Shown here piece after piece: positions 19,338-29,081 of a DNA stretch of 64,000 bases. Numbering within the stretch: the first letter of the stretch is position 1; every line of letters begins with the position of its first letter. The stretch is from positions 1,270,394 to 1,334,393 of the forward strand of contig NC_019702.1 in NCBI RefSeq assembly GCF_000317085.1, given 5' to 3'. A program made the position numbers and the translations under genes. This DNA is from Synechococcus sp. PCC 7502 (GTDB lineage Bacteria; Cyanobacteriota; Cyanobacteriia; Pseudanabaenales; Pseudanabaenaceae). The notes beneath the pieces were generated by a model that was not told the origin of the DNA, did no database searches, and saw nothing but the letters and a program-made list of their open reading frames with translations.

Positions 19338-20666
19338 ATGAACTCCAAACTATTCAAACTAGCGATCGCAGGAATTTTATTAACAGTTTCTGAACTATAC
19401 ATACCTCCAATTGCACATAGTCAATCGGTTATTGCGTGTAACATTGGCTCTTTACCACCCCAAGCTGCCAATTATAAGCTCAGAGGGAGTCGGCTACTGC
19501 GTTTGAATAATAATGAAGAGGCTCTTGATTGCTTTAGACAAGCTCTTAGGGATGACCGTGCAACAAAAGACCCACAGGTATGGAATGGATTGGGAGTAGC
19601 ATTGGCAAGATTGAGAAGGTTTGATGATGCGATCGCTGCCTATGACCGAGCTATTGGAATCCGAGATGGCGTGGTAGTTGATCGGATTAATCGTTTAGGC
19701 AATAGTAATCGCTTACAACCACAGGATTATTATATTTTTTGGTTCAATAAAGGTACCGCTTTAGGCGACTTGGGTAAAACTGAGGATGCCCTAGTGAGTA
19801 TTAATAAAGCTATTAGCCTCAATGGTAGCTATGGACCAGCGTGGTTTTATCGTGGCGTATATCTCCGTCGTTTAGGTCGTAATAGTGAAGCGTCCAATGC
19901 CTATACCAAAGCTACAGCCTTTGCCCCTCAGCTATCCTATAACTTGCTATACAGAGAACAAATCGCCCAAGATGATTTTCTGTTTTGGCAGGGGCAGGGT
20001 ATCGGCTATACTCGCATCGGCAGATATAAAGACGCTAGAGTCGCATTTAATCGTTCTAACCAGATTATTCAAGCTAATCCCAATATTGCCGTAGCTAATC
20101 AAGAAAGTTATGCCTTTTATTATGAAGGGGTGAGGTTTTTGGATGAGGGGAATCCTGAGATGGCTCTGAATGCCTTTGATAAATCCATACAGGTTAAGCC
20201 CGATTTTGCTGAAGGTTGGCATGCTAAGGGAAATGTCTATTCTAGTTTAGGTAAGTATAGAGAGGCGATCGCTGCCTACGATCAAGCATTAAAGTATGAC
20301 TCTAATCTGCATAACTCATGGTTTGAACGAGGCATTGCCTATACTCGACTAAAGCAGCCGCAAATGGCTTTAAGTTCCTATCGAAAAGCTACAGATATTG
20401 CTAGTGATTTTGCCGAAGCTTGGCACAACTCAGGTAGAATTCTCTATGATTTGAATCGTTATCCCGAAGCACTCGAGGCATTTAATATGGCGATCGCTGG
20501 AGAAGCATTGCGGGGTGGAGTCGAACCCTATGAATCTTTATTTGGTAAAAGTGTGACTCTATACGCCATGAAGCGTTACCCTGAAGCTCGTACTGCAGTT
20601 AATGAAACCCTAAAACTTAATCCTAATTTCAAAAGTGCGATCGCTCTCCGTAATCAACTAAGATAA
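19338..20666 (+). CDS. Exported tetratricopeptide repeat protein
   Basis: A 442-residue protein with an N-terminal hydrophobic signal (residues ~7-28, ending near AHSQS) and about nine TPR-like helical pairs (for example AYDRAIG, LGKTEDALVSINKAISL, EGNPEMALNAFDKSIQV, LGKYREAIAAYDQAL, RYPEALEAFNMAI). TPRs build a protein-binding superhelix and have no enzymatic activity. Because it is exported and 17 nt after the membrane kinase, it may sense or scaffold on the outer side for that kinase; this is context-based inference. The number of repeats is a visual estimate. Confidence 0.88.
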   Translation: MNSKLFKLAIAGILLTVSELYIPPIAHSQSVIACNIGSLPPQAANYKLRGSRLLRLNNNEEALDCFRQALRDDRATKDPQVWNGLGVALARLRRFDDAIAAYDRAIGIRDGVVVDRINRLGNSNRLQPQDYYIFWFNKGTALGDLGKTEDALVSINKAISLNGSYGPAWFYRGVYLRRLGRNSEASNAYTKATAFAPQLSYNLLYREQIAQDDFLFWQGQGIGYTRIGRYKDARVAFNRSNQIIQANPNIAVANQESYAFYYEGVRFLDEGNPEMALNAFDKSIQVKPDFAEGWHAKGNVYSSLGKYREAIAAYDQALKYDSNLHNSWFERGIAYTRLKQPQMALSSYRKATDIASDFAEAWHNSGRILYDLNRYPEALEAFNMAIAGEALRGGVEPYESLFGKSVTLYAMKRYPEARTAVNETLKLNPNFKSAIALRNQLR

Positions 20667-20739
20667 TCAACTGCCGATAAAGTTTACAATACAATTTACT
20701 AGGCACTCTCATAATTATCTAAAGTAATAGCAGAACTAA

Positions 20740-21189
20740 ATGCTGACAAAGCTCTTGCAACTGATTAGTAGCGATCGCAGTTTTCTTCAAGCTATTAAAT
20801 TTGTTGAGAACCTAGTTTCTAAGATATTAGCAATTGCAATGGTAATTGTTACCCTAGTTGCAGTAATTGAATTGTGCGTAGTTTTATCCACACAAATACT
20901 AAGTCCACCTTTTGGATTCTTGAATGTCAGTCTAATTCAGGTTTTTGGGTTGTTCTTAAATATTCTTGTTGCCTTAGAAATTTTAGAGAACATTACTGCC
21001 TACCTTCGCAATCACTCCATTCAACTAGAGCTAGTAATTATTACTTCTTTAACAGCCGTTGCCCGTAAGATTATTATTTTTGATACTAAAACCCAAGGTG
21101 CTGATTTAACCTCCTTAGCCTTAGCCATATTTGCCCTATCGATTAGCTACTGGATTGTGAAACAAGTTAACTCCAAAAAAGAATCATAG
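20740..21189 (+). CDS. PsiE-like integral membrane protein
   Basis: A 149-residue protein with four hydrophobic segments (roughly 27-50, 60-82, 95-108, 122-142). The layout and the motifs ILEILENITAYLRNH and ARKIIIF match the phosphate-starvation-inducible PsiE family, whose biochemical role is not known. It lies 73 nt after the TPR gene in the same direction and converges with the PLP enzyme gene. No Pho box could be assigned in the short upstream gap. Confidence 0.75.
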   Translation: MLTKLLQLISSDRSFLQAIKFVENLVSKILAIAMVIVTLVAVIELCVVLSTQILSPPFGFLNVSLIQVFGLFLNILVALEILENITAYLRNHSIQLELVIITSLTAVARKIIIFDTKTQGADLTSLALAIFALSISYWIVKQVNSKKES

Positions 21190-21216
21190 ATAACAGAGAA
21201 TTTAATAGGGCAGTCC

Positions 21217-22443
21217 CTAGGAATTACCATAGCCAAGATTAGCAATTACTTCTTCCAAAGCGATCGCCAGATGAGTCCAATGGGTACCACCTTGAATAAA
21301 TATAGTATAGGGTTCTCTTAGCGGAGCATCGGCTGAAAGCTCAGAGGTGCTACCGTCAATGAATGTCCCACCCGCCATTACTAATTCACTTACATAGCCG
21401 GGCATATTACCAGGGACTGGATCGACATAGGAATCTATGGGTGAATATCTTTGAATTGCCCGACATACTTGAATAATTTTTTCAGCACTACCTAATTGAA
21501 TCGCTTGAATTACATCACGGCGGGGCGTAAAAGGCGAAGGATTAACCTTATATCCCAAAGCATCAAAAATATATGAGGCTAAATGGGAAGATTTGATTGC
21601 TTCACCAACCATTTGCGGAGCGAGGAAAAGCCCTTGCAAAAATAGGCGATTTTGATCTAGGGTTGCTCCCCCTGAAGTGCCAATTCCTGGTGCTGTGAGT
21701 CGACAACTAGCAGCTTCCACATACTCATGCCTGCCTGCAATATATCCACCTGCAGTGGCAATAGTACCACCAAGATTTTTAATTAATGATCCAGCTATTA
21801 AATCTGCGCCGACTTGGGTTGGTTCAAAATCAGCCACAAATTCACCATAGCAGTTATCTACAAAGCAGACAACATTGGGATTTTGCTGTTTTACTAATTT
21901 GATAATGCGCTCAATTTCAGGAATCGATAAACTTGATCGCCAAGCATAACCACACGATCGCTGAATTAATACCATTTTAGTTTCTGGCTTAACGGCGATC
22001 GCCACTGCATCCCAATCAACTTCTCCCGATTCTGTGAGATCGACTTGTCTATAGCTAATCCCAAATTCCCGCAGAGAACCCTGTCCAGAGCCATGCTGTC
22101 CGATTACTTCTTCAAGGGTATCGTAGGGCGCCCCGACAAGGGAAAGTAATTCATCCCCAGGGCGAAGAATTCCGAATAAACAGCAGGCGATCGCATGGGT
22201 TCCTGATACAAACTGGACTCTTATCGCAGCAGATTCCGCCCCTAGCACTTGAGCAAAGACAGCATCAATTACTTCACGACCTAAATCATGATGTCCATAG
22301 CCAGAAACACTAGAAAAATGATGCGTGCCGACTTTATGATCCCGAAATACTTGCAAAACCTTACGGAGATTATGTTTGATTTGCAGGTCAATTTGGGTAA
22401 ATATCGGATTTAAATCGGCGATCGCCCGATCAATAATTTCCAC
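21217..22443 (-). CDS. PLP-dependent methionine gamma-lyase family protein (aluminium resistance-like)
   Basis: A 408-residue fold type I PLP enzyme. The likely PLP lysine is K222 in GSLIKNLGG; upstream are the cofactor-binding region RVQFVSGTHAI (75-85), the stacking region and FVDNCYGEF (195-202). This family is annotated as methionine gamma-lyase-like or aluminium resistance protein; it belongs to the Cys/Met metabolism superfamily but the true substrate in cyanobacteria is not established. It starts with GTG and lies 12 nt after accC, so the two are likely one transcript, although no metabolic link is obvious. Confidence 0.88.
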   Translation of the reverse strand: MEIIDRAIADLNPIFTQIDLQIKHNLRKVLQVFRDHKVGTHHFSSVSGYGHHDLGREVIDAVFAQVLGAESAAIRVQFVSGTHAIACCLFGILRPGDELLSLVGAPYDTLEEVIGQHGSGQGSLREFGISYRQVDLTESGEVDWDAVAIAVKPETKMVLIQRSCGYAWRSSLSIPEIERIIKLVKQQNPNVVCFVDNCYGEFVADFEPTQVGADLIAGSLIKNLGGTIATAGGYIAGRHEYVEAASCRLTAPGIGTSGGATLDQNRLFLQGLFLAPQMVGEAIKSSHLASYIFDALGYKVNPSPFTPRRDVIQAIQLGSAEKIIQVCRAIQRYSPIDSYVDPVPGNMPGYVSELVMAGGTFIDGSTSELSADAPLREPYTIFIQGGTHWTHLAIALEEVIANLGYGNS

Positions 22444-22455
22444 TTTTAATAATAC

Positions 22456-23811
22456 CTACCCTAGTCTTTCCATCAGCAGTTGCACATAGTTTGTAAATAC
22501 CTTGCCCTTTTGAAAGGCATCATCATCCAGAATTTTTTGGTGGAAACTAATCGTAGTTGGTACCCCCGTAATGGCACATTCCATTAATGCCCGTTTCATT
22601 CTTCTGATGGCGGCGGGGCGATCGCTTCCCCAGACAATTAACTTGCCAATTAAAGAATCATAATAGGGAGGAATGTCATAGTCAGTATAAACATGGGAAT
22701 CCATTCTCACCCCAGGCCCCCCCGGCGGTAAATAGCCACTAATTCTCCCAGGATGGGGACGGAAATTATGATCGGGGTCTTCGGCATTAATCCGACATTC
22801 GATCGCATGACCAGTTAAAATTACATCTTTTTGCGTTAATCTGAGCTTTTCTCCCATCGCCACCCGTAACTGCTCTGCAATTAGATCAATGCCTGTAATC
22901 ATCTCTGTGACAGGATGTTCCACCTGAATGCGGGTATTCATTTCCATAAAGTAAAACTTGCCGTACTTATCCAGCAAAAATTCCACAGTACCCACACCGA
23001 CATAATTAATAACCTGAGCCGCTTTAACCGCCGCATGACCCATCTGCGCCCGCAATTTGGGATTCAAGGCAAAACTCGGAGCTTCTTCTAATAGCTTTTG
23101 GTGACGACGTTGAATTGAGCAATCTCTTTCCCCAAGGTGAATCACATTACCATAGCTGTCTGCCAATATTTGAAACTCAATATGACGGGGTTCTTCAATG
23201 ATTTTTTCAATATAGACTCCCGCATTACCAAAGGCTGCTTCTGCTTCACCCTGAGCCGCTTTTAATAGTCTCAGCAATTCACTGGGGCTGGAACAATAGC
23301 GCATCCCTCGACCACCTCCACCCGCAGTTGCCTTAACCATCACGGGATAGCCTACCCTTTCGGCAACTTTTAATGCTTGGTCTTCAGACTCAATCAACCC
23401 ATCACTGCCAGGAATTGTGGGGACACCTGCCCGTTGCATAGTTTTTTTAGCTGTGGATTTATCCCCCATTGCCCTAATTGAAGCGGGGCTAGGTCCAATA
23501 AAAATTAATTTATGGTCAGCACAAATCTCGGCGAATTTAGCACTTTCAGACAAAAACCCATAGCCGGGGTGAATGGCGGTGGCATTATGGGAGAGGGCAG
23601 CAGCAATAATATTAGGAATATTGAGATAGCTTCTATTACTGGGTGGATCACCAATACATACAGATTCGGTAGCAAGTTGCACATGGAGGGATTTAAGGTC
23701 AGCAGTAGAATGTACGGCAACTGTAGCAATACCTAGTTCTTCGCAGGTTCTAATTATGCGCAGGGCAATCTCGCCGCGGTTGGCAATCAATAATTTGGGG
23801 ATGGGAGCCAT
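22456..23811 (-). CDS. accC: Acetyl-CoA carboxylase, biotin carboxylase subunit (AccC)
   Basis: AccC carboxylates the biotin of AccB using ATP and bicarbonate, the first half reaction of fatty acid synthesis. The sequence begins with the typical [17 protein letters not shown], followed by the ATP-grasp domain with the glycine-rich ATP loop GGGGRGMRY, the bicarbonate/metal region [18 protein letters not shown] and the C-terminal lobe with ECRINAED. Length ~451 is normal. I use the ATG at 23811 rather than the in-frame TTG two codons upstream. The region upstream to the IS element (23818-24064) has a HIP1 site and is A+T-rich; no gene was found. Confidence 0.97.
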   Translation of the reverse strand: MAPIPKLLIANRGEIALRIIRTCEELGIATVAVHSTADLKSLHVQLATESVCIGDPPSNRSYLNIPNIIAAALSHNATAIHPGYGFLSESAKFAEICADHKLIFIGPSPASIRAMGDKSTAKKTMQRAGVPTIPGSDGLIESEDQALKVAERVGYPVMVKATAGGGGRGMRYCSSPSELLRLLKAAQGEAEAAFGNAGVYIEKIIEEPRHIEFQILADSYGNVIHLGERDCSIQRRHQKLLEEAPSFALNPKLRAQMGHAAVKAAQVINYVGVGTVEFLLDKYGKFYFMEMNTRIQVEHPVTEMITGIDLIAEQLRVAMGEKLRLTQKDVILTGHAIECRINAEDPDHNFRPHPGRISGYLPPGGPGVRMDSHVYTDYDIPPYYDSLIGKLIVWGSDRPAAIRRMKRALMECAITGVPTTISFHQKILDDDAFQKGKVFTNYVQLLMERLG

Positions 23812-24064
23812 AGTCAAATATCAGTTATCAATTTAATTATTAATCCAACAGCGATCGCCCATTGTAACCTATTGACAATTATTCATTATGGCTTCAGACA
23901 ATTATTAAGATTATTTGCAAAATGCAGGGAATAAAAATATTAGTAGTGCGTCAGATATGTGTAGTATATCCATTTGCCAAGGCTTTTGGGCTTTATCCTT
24001 TATGGTGTAAAAATGACTGCCTGTAAAAACTTCAGCAAATGTTACAGATTTTTCCACACTTTTG

Positions 24065-24085
24065 TATAGAGCCTGTTTCATATCT
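24065..24085 (+). repeat. Left terminal inverted repeat of the IS5-like element
   Basis: TATAGAGCCTGTTTCATATC and its perfect reverse complement at the other end define the element. The element proper probably starts at GAGCC (24069), since TATA lies outside on both sides and may include the target duplication. Confidence 0.9.
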
Positions 24086-24972
24086 CATGAGTAGCAATTC
24101 TTTTTAGCATCAAACGAATAAAGCAAAGATTGAGTTTAGCTGTAGCATTAACGAGAGTTCTCTCAAAGTTCTTAACTAAGATTTTGCATCTTTCAACCCA
24201 AGCATTTGACCTTTCAATTACCCACCTTGTCGGCACAACTACAAACCCAGACAGACCTTTTTCTGCCTTCTGTTGCTTTGATACCTTAGGAGAAATTTCA
24301 AACCTAATCTTAGTCATAATCTCAGGATATATCTTCTCTAGTTCTTGGATCAGTTTCTCGATATGATAACCACTATCCAGCAATATCGTAGTTAGCGTAA
24401 TGTCATCTGGTTCGATTTGAAGTAATCAATGTTAATCGTTAACATCTCAATCAGTCCTTGGTCATCTGATACATTTGCTCTTGTTAAATAGGTGAAAAAG
24501 GAAATCCCAGTATGTCAACGGCTAAATGTCTTTTGATCCCGTTAGTTGCTTTGTAGGAGCAGAAGCCCTTGGATTCTATACTTGCATTACAAGTATTTTT
24601 CACTGCTTGTGAGTCAATGATGATTAAAGTTGTCCATTTTGATTTTTTTTGACTGTTCACGGGCTGTTGAATGCAAGGTTTCCATAATCGCAGTAAATGT
24701 ACCTGTATCTTTCCACTCCTTGTAGTATCGATAGACTGTAGAGAATGGTGGTAAGTCTCGGGGCATATCTCGCCAATTACAACCGTTTTTGAGTTGGTAG
24801 AGTATGCCGTCTAAAATTTGTCTTTTTGTCCAAGTTGGCGGTCTAGTTTGCTTTTTCTTTGGGAGCAATGGTTCTATAATTTCCCATTCTTTATCTGTTA
24901 GGCTACTTGAGTATGGATTTAGCATTTTCTAAGCATCATACATCTTGCTCATAATAGATATGAAACAGGCTC
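24069..24972 (-). mobile_element. IS5-family insertion sequence, ~904 bp, degenerate
   Basis: Perfect inverted repeats of at least 17 bp (GAGCCTGTTTCATATCT) bound the element. TATA flanks both ends, consistent with the TA-type target duplication of the IS5/IS427 group. One transposase gene fills it on the minus strand but is broken. Intact ends mean it could still be mobilised in trans. It sits between accC and ftsH and does not disrupt a gene I can recognise. Confidence 0.88.
24078..24925 (-). pseudogene. IS5-type transposase in three reading frames
   Basis: The first frame (24925 to 24614) gives the N-terminal IS5 domain (LTDKEWEIIEPLLP, WRDMPRDLPPFSTVYRYY). It ends just after an A8 run on the coding strand (24643-24650); in the zero frame this is A-AAA-AAA, a classic -1 slippery heptamer, and the -1 frame continues with the first catalytic Asp in LIIIDSQAVKNT and KATNGIKRHLAVD. 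Such two-frame transposases by programmed frameshift are normal for this group. A second frameshift near 24409-24421 then breaks the frame before the second Asp (TTILLDSGYH), and the third frame (24383 to 24078) carries the C-terminal domain (PTRWVIERSNAWVERCK). The second shift has no slippery site and most likely kills the gene. Confidence 0.82.
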
Positions 24973-24976
24973 TATA
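24956..24976 (-). repeat. Right terminal inverted repeat of the IS5-like element
   Basis: Exact reverse complement of 24065-24085. The following 157 nt up to ftsH contain one short open frame (25014-25157) that I do not regard as a gene. Confidence 0.9.
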
Positions 24977-25133
24977 TGTTGAGTGTTGCCCGATGAGTAG
25001 ATGAACCTAATCTATGTTATCACGACAACTAGTGACCAAAAGCACACCTGAAATTGTTGCATTCTTCAAGTGTGCTATGCCCCATAACAATCCAAAATAC
25101 GGACAAATAGAAAGTATATGGAAGTTTGAGAAA

Positions 25134-26990
25134 TTAAGGAGCCACTACTTGGGTTAAGTATGATTGCAGCAAATCCCCTTCAATAACTTCCGATTCCAAA
25201 AGTTTTTCGGAAATGCTTTCTAGGAGCGATCGGTTGTGATTTAGGATTGCCAATGCGCGATCGTGTGCCTTTTCCACAATATCTTTAATCTCTTGATCGA
25301 TTAGTTCTGAGGTATTTGCACTAAGGCTACGTCCTCCATTCATACCTCCACCTAAAAAGTCATTATTCTTCTTCTGGTATGCCAAAGGACCTAAGACACT
25401 GCTCATGCCATAGCTAGTTACCATTTGCTCTGCTAGTTCTGTTGCTCTTTGCAGGTCGTTAGCTGCCCCAGTGGTAATGCTACCAAAAATCACTTCTTCA
25501 GCCGATCGCCCACCTAATAAAGTGGCAATTTGCGCTTGAATCTCTTCTTTACTGAGCAGAAACCGATCTTCAGTTGGAACTTGCAGGGTATAACCCAAAG
25601 CTGCCATGCCACGGGGAATAATTGATATTTTTTCAACTTTTCCGCTACCTGGCGTTAAGGCTCCAACTAGGGCATGTCCGACTTCATGATAGGCAACAAT
25701 TTTTTTCTCATGATCATTTAGAACTCGGCTTTTCTTTTCTAGACCCGCTACAACTCTTTCTACTGCTTCCGCAAAGTCTTTAGTTTTAACGGCATTGCGT
25801 CCTTCACGGGCTGCTAATAATGCGGCTTCATTGACTAAGTTTGCTAAATCTGCCCCAGCAAACCCCGAAGTTCTCGTGGCAATTAGCTTTAAATCCACTT
25901 CAGGATCAAGAACTACTTTTTTGGCGTGAATTTGCAGGATCGCTTCCCGCCCAATTTTGTCTGGACGATCAACTAAGACTTGGCGATCAAATCTACCCGG
26001 ACGTAATAAAGCTGGATCAAGGGTTTCAGGGCGGTTAGTTGCTGCCAATACGATCACAGTGGTACCGTCATCGGTAAATCCGTCCATTTCGGTGAGTAAT
26101 TGGTTAAGGGTTTGTTCCCTTTCATCGTTACCACCAAACATGGAATTATTAGAGCGAGATTTACCGATCGCATCCAACTCATCAATAAATACAATACAAG
26201 GGGACTGCTTTTTAGCCTGCTCAAATAGGTCTCTCACCCGAGATGAACCTACCCCAACAAATAACTCTACAAATTCTGAACCAGAAATACTAAAGAAAGG
26301 TACCCCAGCTTCCCCTGCTACCGCCTTTGCTAAGAGGGTTTTACCAGTTCCAGGTGGTCCAACTAGCAATACGCCTTTGGGGATTTTGGCACCAATGCGG
26401 GTAAACTTCTCTGGGGTTTTGAGGAACTCAACCACCTCAACCAGTTCGGTTTTAGCTTCATCTACTCCAGCTACATCATTAAAAAGTACCTTAGAAGAAT
26501 TTCCAGGGACGTATGCCTTAGCTTTACTCTTACCAATTTGTAGTCCCGCCCCACCAGCACCGCCACCAAACCTACCAAATAGCTGAAAAATTCCGACAAA
26601 AATTAAGGGAGGAATCACCCAACTGATCAAAGTTCCAAACCAACTATTATTATTTTTAACTGGAGCCGCCGCAAACTCTACACCATTTTCCTGTAAAACT
26701 TTCGGTAGTTCTAAGTCAAAAATTGGAGTGGTTGTCAGGATAGAGCTAGGATTTGCGGGGTCATTCTCTTTTAATTGGTAGGTAATTTGGTTTTGCCCAA
26801 TGGATGCCCTTGCCACCTGATGAGCCTGTACTTGGTGAATAAATAGACTGTAAGGAACTTGGGCAACCTGAGGGGCAACAAACAGGGGAAACAGGAAATT
26901 AAGTAAAAGTAAACCGCCGCCCACTAGTAATAGCACATTACCAATGATGCGAGATCGGGTGCTTTTAGGGTCTTCATTTTTTATAGCCAT
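25134..26990 (-). CDS. ftsH: ATP-dependent zinc metalloprotease FtsH
   Basis: FtsH is a membrane-bound hexameric AAA protease that removes damaged membrane proteins, in cyanobacteria including photosystem II D1. The 618-residue sequence has two membrane segments (~15-40 and ~116-137) around a ~75-residue lumenal/periplasmic domain, the AAA module with Walker A GPPGTGKT (211-218), Walker [10 protein letters not shown], the second region of homology ([19 protein letters not shown]), and the protease domain with the zinc motif HEVGH at 435-439. Cyanobacteria carry about four FtsH paralogues; which one this is cannot be fixed from sequence alone. It follows ycf46 by 90 nt in the same direction. 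Confidence 0.97.
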   Translation of the reverse strand: MAIKNEDPKSTRSRIIGNVLLLVGGGLLLLNFLFPLFVAPQVAQVPYSLFIHQVQAHQVARASIGQNQITYQLKENDPANPSSILTTTPIFDLELPKVLQENGVEFAAAPVKNNNSWFGTLISWVIPPLIFVGIFQLFGRFGGGAGGAGLQIGKSKAKAYVPGNSSKVLFNDVAGVDEAKTELVEVVEFLKTPEKFTRIGAKIPKGVLLVGPPGTGKTLLAKAVAGEAGVPFFSISGSEFVELFVGVGSSRVRDLFEQAKKQSPCIVFIDELDAIGKSRSNNSMFGGNDEREQTLNQLLTEMDGFTDDGTTVIVLAATNRPETLDPALLRPGRFDRQVLVDRPDKIGREAILQIHAKKVVLDPEVDLKLIATRTSGFAGADLANLVNEAALLAAREGRNAVKTKDFAEAVERVVAGLEKKSRVLNDHEKKIVAYHEVGHALVGALTPGSGKVEKISIIPRGMAALGYTLQVPTEDRFLLSKEEIQAQIATLLGGRSAEEVIFGSITTGAANDLQRATELAEQMVTSYGMSSVLGPLAYQKKNNDFLGGGMNGGRSLSANTSELIDQEIKDIVEKAHDRALAILNHNRSLLESISEKLLESEVIEGDLLQSYLTQVVAP

Positions 26991-27080
26991 AGTTTAAAGA
27001 TTCAGAGTTTTGTAAAGTTTTGTATAGTTGAGTTGTACATATACTATAGTAGCGATCGCTGACTCAGGCATACCAATAAT

Positions 27081-28628
27081 CTAGGATATAGAAGTAGTGA
27101 TACCCGTAATATCAGTACCATTACTGACCCCACAGGCACTGCGCGCACGTCCTTGTTCTGCCCAAGCTTTCATGTAATTGATTTGCTCACGAGCGGTACT
27201 AGCTAGGGGAAATGTATTTTTTACTGCTAATACTATATCCTGTGTGGTGAGGTCGCGACTTTGGTTAAAGGCAGAGTACATTCCTTCGATAATTGCCTGC
27301 TCAATTTCCGCCCCACTAAAGTCCTCGGTAATCTGGGCTATGGCATCCAAATCAAAGGCTACTGAGTCTGGACGAAATCGCTGTAAATGCACCTTCAGGA
27401 TTTGCTTACGTTCTTCATAATTGGGAAGATTAATAAAAAAAATCTCATCAAACCTCCCCTTCCGTAATAGCTCTGGCGGTAAGACATGAATGTTATTCGC
27501 AGTTGCCACAATAAAGACAGAACTGGTCTTTTCCTGCATCCAAGTCAGAAGTGTGGCAAATACCCTTTGACTGGTACCCGAATCCATAGAAATGCCAGAA
27601 ATACCACCAAATGCTTTATCTATTTCATCAATCCAGAGGATGCAAGGGGAAATTGCCTCTGCCTGTTGAATAGTTTGGCGGGTGCGACTTTCTGACTGTC
27701 CCAATAAGCTGCCAAATAACTTGCCCACATCTAAACGTAATAGGGGTAAATTCCACAGATGGGCGATCGCCTTAGCACAAAGACTTTTACCTGTTCCTTG
27801 AATACCCATTAATAAAACCCCTTTAGGATGGGGTAAGCCAAAATCTCGCGCAGCATCGGAAAAAGCCAGTTGTCTCTGCACTAGCCAATATTTGAAATTA
27901 TCCAAGCCGCCTATATGATCGAGGGTTTCTTGGGGTGTAAAAAATTCTAAGAATTCCGTTTGACGGATACGTTGTTGTTTTTCTGCTAAGACCAGATCAA
28001 TGTCTGCGGCAGTAATATACTGTTTTTGGACTATGGATTTAGCAAGGGTATTTATAATGCGATCGCGAGTTAAACCCAAAGCCGCTTTAATCAGCTGATT
28101 CATCTCCTGATCATGCAAACGAATTTGGACATCGGGAATTGCTTGCTTAATTGCCAATCTAATCTCGCTAGAGTCGGGCAATGGCATATTAATAACCGTA
28201 ATTTGTTCCTGCAGTTCGGCGGGTAGTTCTAAAACTGGACTTAATAGTACTAAAGTTTTACGGGTACCGCGAAGATGTTTATAAAGATTACGAAGTTGAC
28301 GGACAATCTGCTCATCAAATTTTTTCTCCCCAAGGCGATGATGTAAATCTCGAATTACATAAATGGCTGTGGAGGAATCTTGTTCGACTTTTTCTAATGC
28401 CTGCAAAAAGTTGCTTTTAGCCTTACCATCATGCTCAAAACCTTTAATGAGGTCGTACCAAAAGACTTCTCTAATTGGGTTACATTCCTTAGCAACTTGG
28501 ATAATAACTTTTTCTGCTCGCTCTTCTTCTTCGGTTAGAACATAAATAATTGGATATTTTGCTCGTACCAACAGGCTAAATTCTTCAGCAAATTTAAGTT
28601 TGAGTGTTGAGACTGAAGAATTATTCAT
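27081..28628 (-). CDS. ycf46: Ycf46-like AAA ATPase
   Basis: A 515-residue AAA+ protein of the Ycf46 group, conserved in cyanobacteria and red-algal plastids. The N-terminal ~230 residues resemble a degenerate, non-catalytic ATPase domain (IIYVLTEEEERAE, IYVIRDLHHRL); the C-terminal domain is complete with Walker A GIQGTGKS (275-282), Walker B WIDEIDKAF (333-341), sensor and arginine region (LLRKGRFDEIF). The protein is soluble. In other cyanobacteria the group has been linked to inorganic carbon use; nothing here tests that. A tRNA gene lies just upstream on the same strand. Confidence 0.9.
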   Translation of the reverse strand: MNNSSVSTLKLKFAEEFSLLVRAKYPIIYVLTEEEERAEKVIIQVAKECNPIREVFWYDLIKGFEHDGKAKSNFLQALEKVEQDSSTAIYVIRDLHHRLGEKKFDEQIVRQLRNLYKHLRGTRKTLVLLSPVLELPAELQEQITVINMPLPDSSEIRLAIKQAIPDVQIRLHDQEMNQLIKAALGLTRDRIINTLAKSIVQKQYITAADIDLVLAEKQQRIRQTEFLEFFTPQETLDHIGGLDNFKYWLVQRQLAFSDAARDFGLPHPKGVLLMGIQGTGKSLCAKAIAHLWNLPLLRLDVGKLFGSLLGQSESRTRQTIQQAEAISPCILWIDEIDKAFGGISGISMDSGTSQRVFATLLTWMQEKTSSVFIVATANNIHVLPPELLRKGRFDEIFFINLPNYEERKQILKVHLQRFRPDSVAFDLDAIAQITEDFSGAEIEQAIIEGMYSAFNQSRDLTTQDIVLAVKNTFPLASTAREQINYMKAWAEQGRARSACGVSNGTDITGITTSIS

Positions 28629-28647
28629 AAATTATTTATTCTTGAAT

Positions 28648-28718
28648 CCTGGGTATTGGAATTGAACCAACATATCAACGATTATGAGTCGTTTGCTTTA
28701 CCAGTCAGCCAACCCAGG
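28648..28718 (-). tRNA. trnI-CAU: tRNA-Ile(CAU) (lysidine type); tRNA-Met less likely
   Basis: Read on the minus strand it folds as a cloverleaf of 71 nt: 7-bp acceptor stem (CCTGGGT with ACCCAGG), D arm GCT...AGC with GG in the loop, a perfect 5-bp anticodon stem (AACGA/TCGTT) with loop CTCATAA, and T arm GTTGG-TTCAATT-CCAAT. The anticodon is CAT. The D-arm and anticodon-loop wording (TGGCTGA, AAAGC, ACTCATAAT) matches the plastid/cyanobacterial trnI-CAU, where TilS converts C34 to lysidine to read AUA. It is not an initiator because position 1-72 is paired. No CCA is encoded. Confidence 0.8.
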
Positions 28719-28798
28719 TAATAAAACTAAAACTTAATTTCTCAGCTTTTTATCAGTCTTTTATTATATTGTAAGTGTGTGATCATACCTAAATTTTA

Positions 28799-29020
28799 AT
28801 GACTGACAAGAGTTCAGATATTAATTCTAAGTCTAAGGAAAAAAAATCCTTAGGATATATACCAATTTTACTAATTTTAATGATAATTTCTAGTTTAATT
28901 GGTGGCATATTTGGTTTTAATTTTGGTAAAAAGTCTTTAGAAGGTGTTAACCCTGTTCCCCTTGGTAGTAAAAACCTTACCCTAAGCCCTAAACCTAAGC
29001 TAACTCCTCCTATCCCCTAG
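28799..29020 (+). CDS. Small single-span membrane protein, hypothetical
   Basis: Not recognised. The 73-residue product has a charged N-terminus (KSKEKK), one hydrophobic segment (~20-42) with a small-residue motif (GGIFGFNFG), and a Pro/Lys-rich tail (LSPKPKLTPPIP). The orientation would put the tail outside the cytoplasm. It sits between the tRNA and the CNNM gene, 62 nt before the latter. Coding is plausible from the amphipathic layout but not proven. Confidence 0.5.
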   Translation: MTDKSSDINSKSKEKKSLGYIPILLILMIISSLIGGIFGFNFGKKSLEGVNPVPLGSKNLTLSPKPKLTPPIP

Positions 29021-29081
29021 CCTATTTAAAGATTATCAGCAGTTAAATTCACTTCGCCTAAGAACAACTAATCCACGACTA

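Noticed and set aside
25014-25157. A 47-codon open frame between the IS5-like element and ftsH (MLSRQLVTKSTPEIVAFFK...)
   Set aside because: Short, overlaps the ftsH stop convergently, no recognisable family and no clear ribosome binding site; could be a remnant but not supported as a gene.
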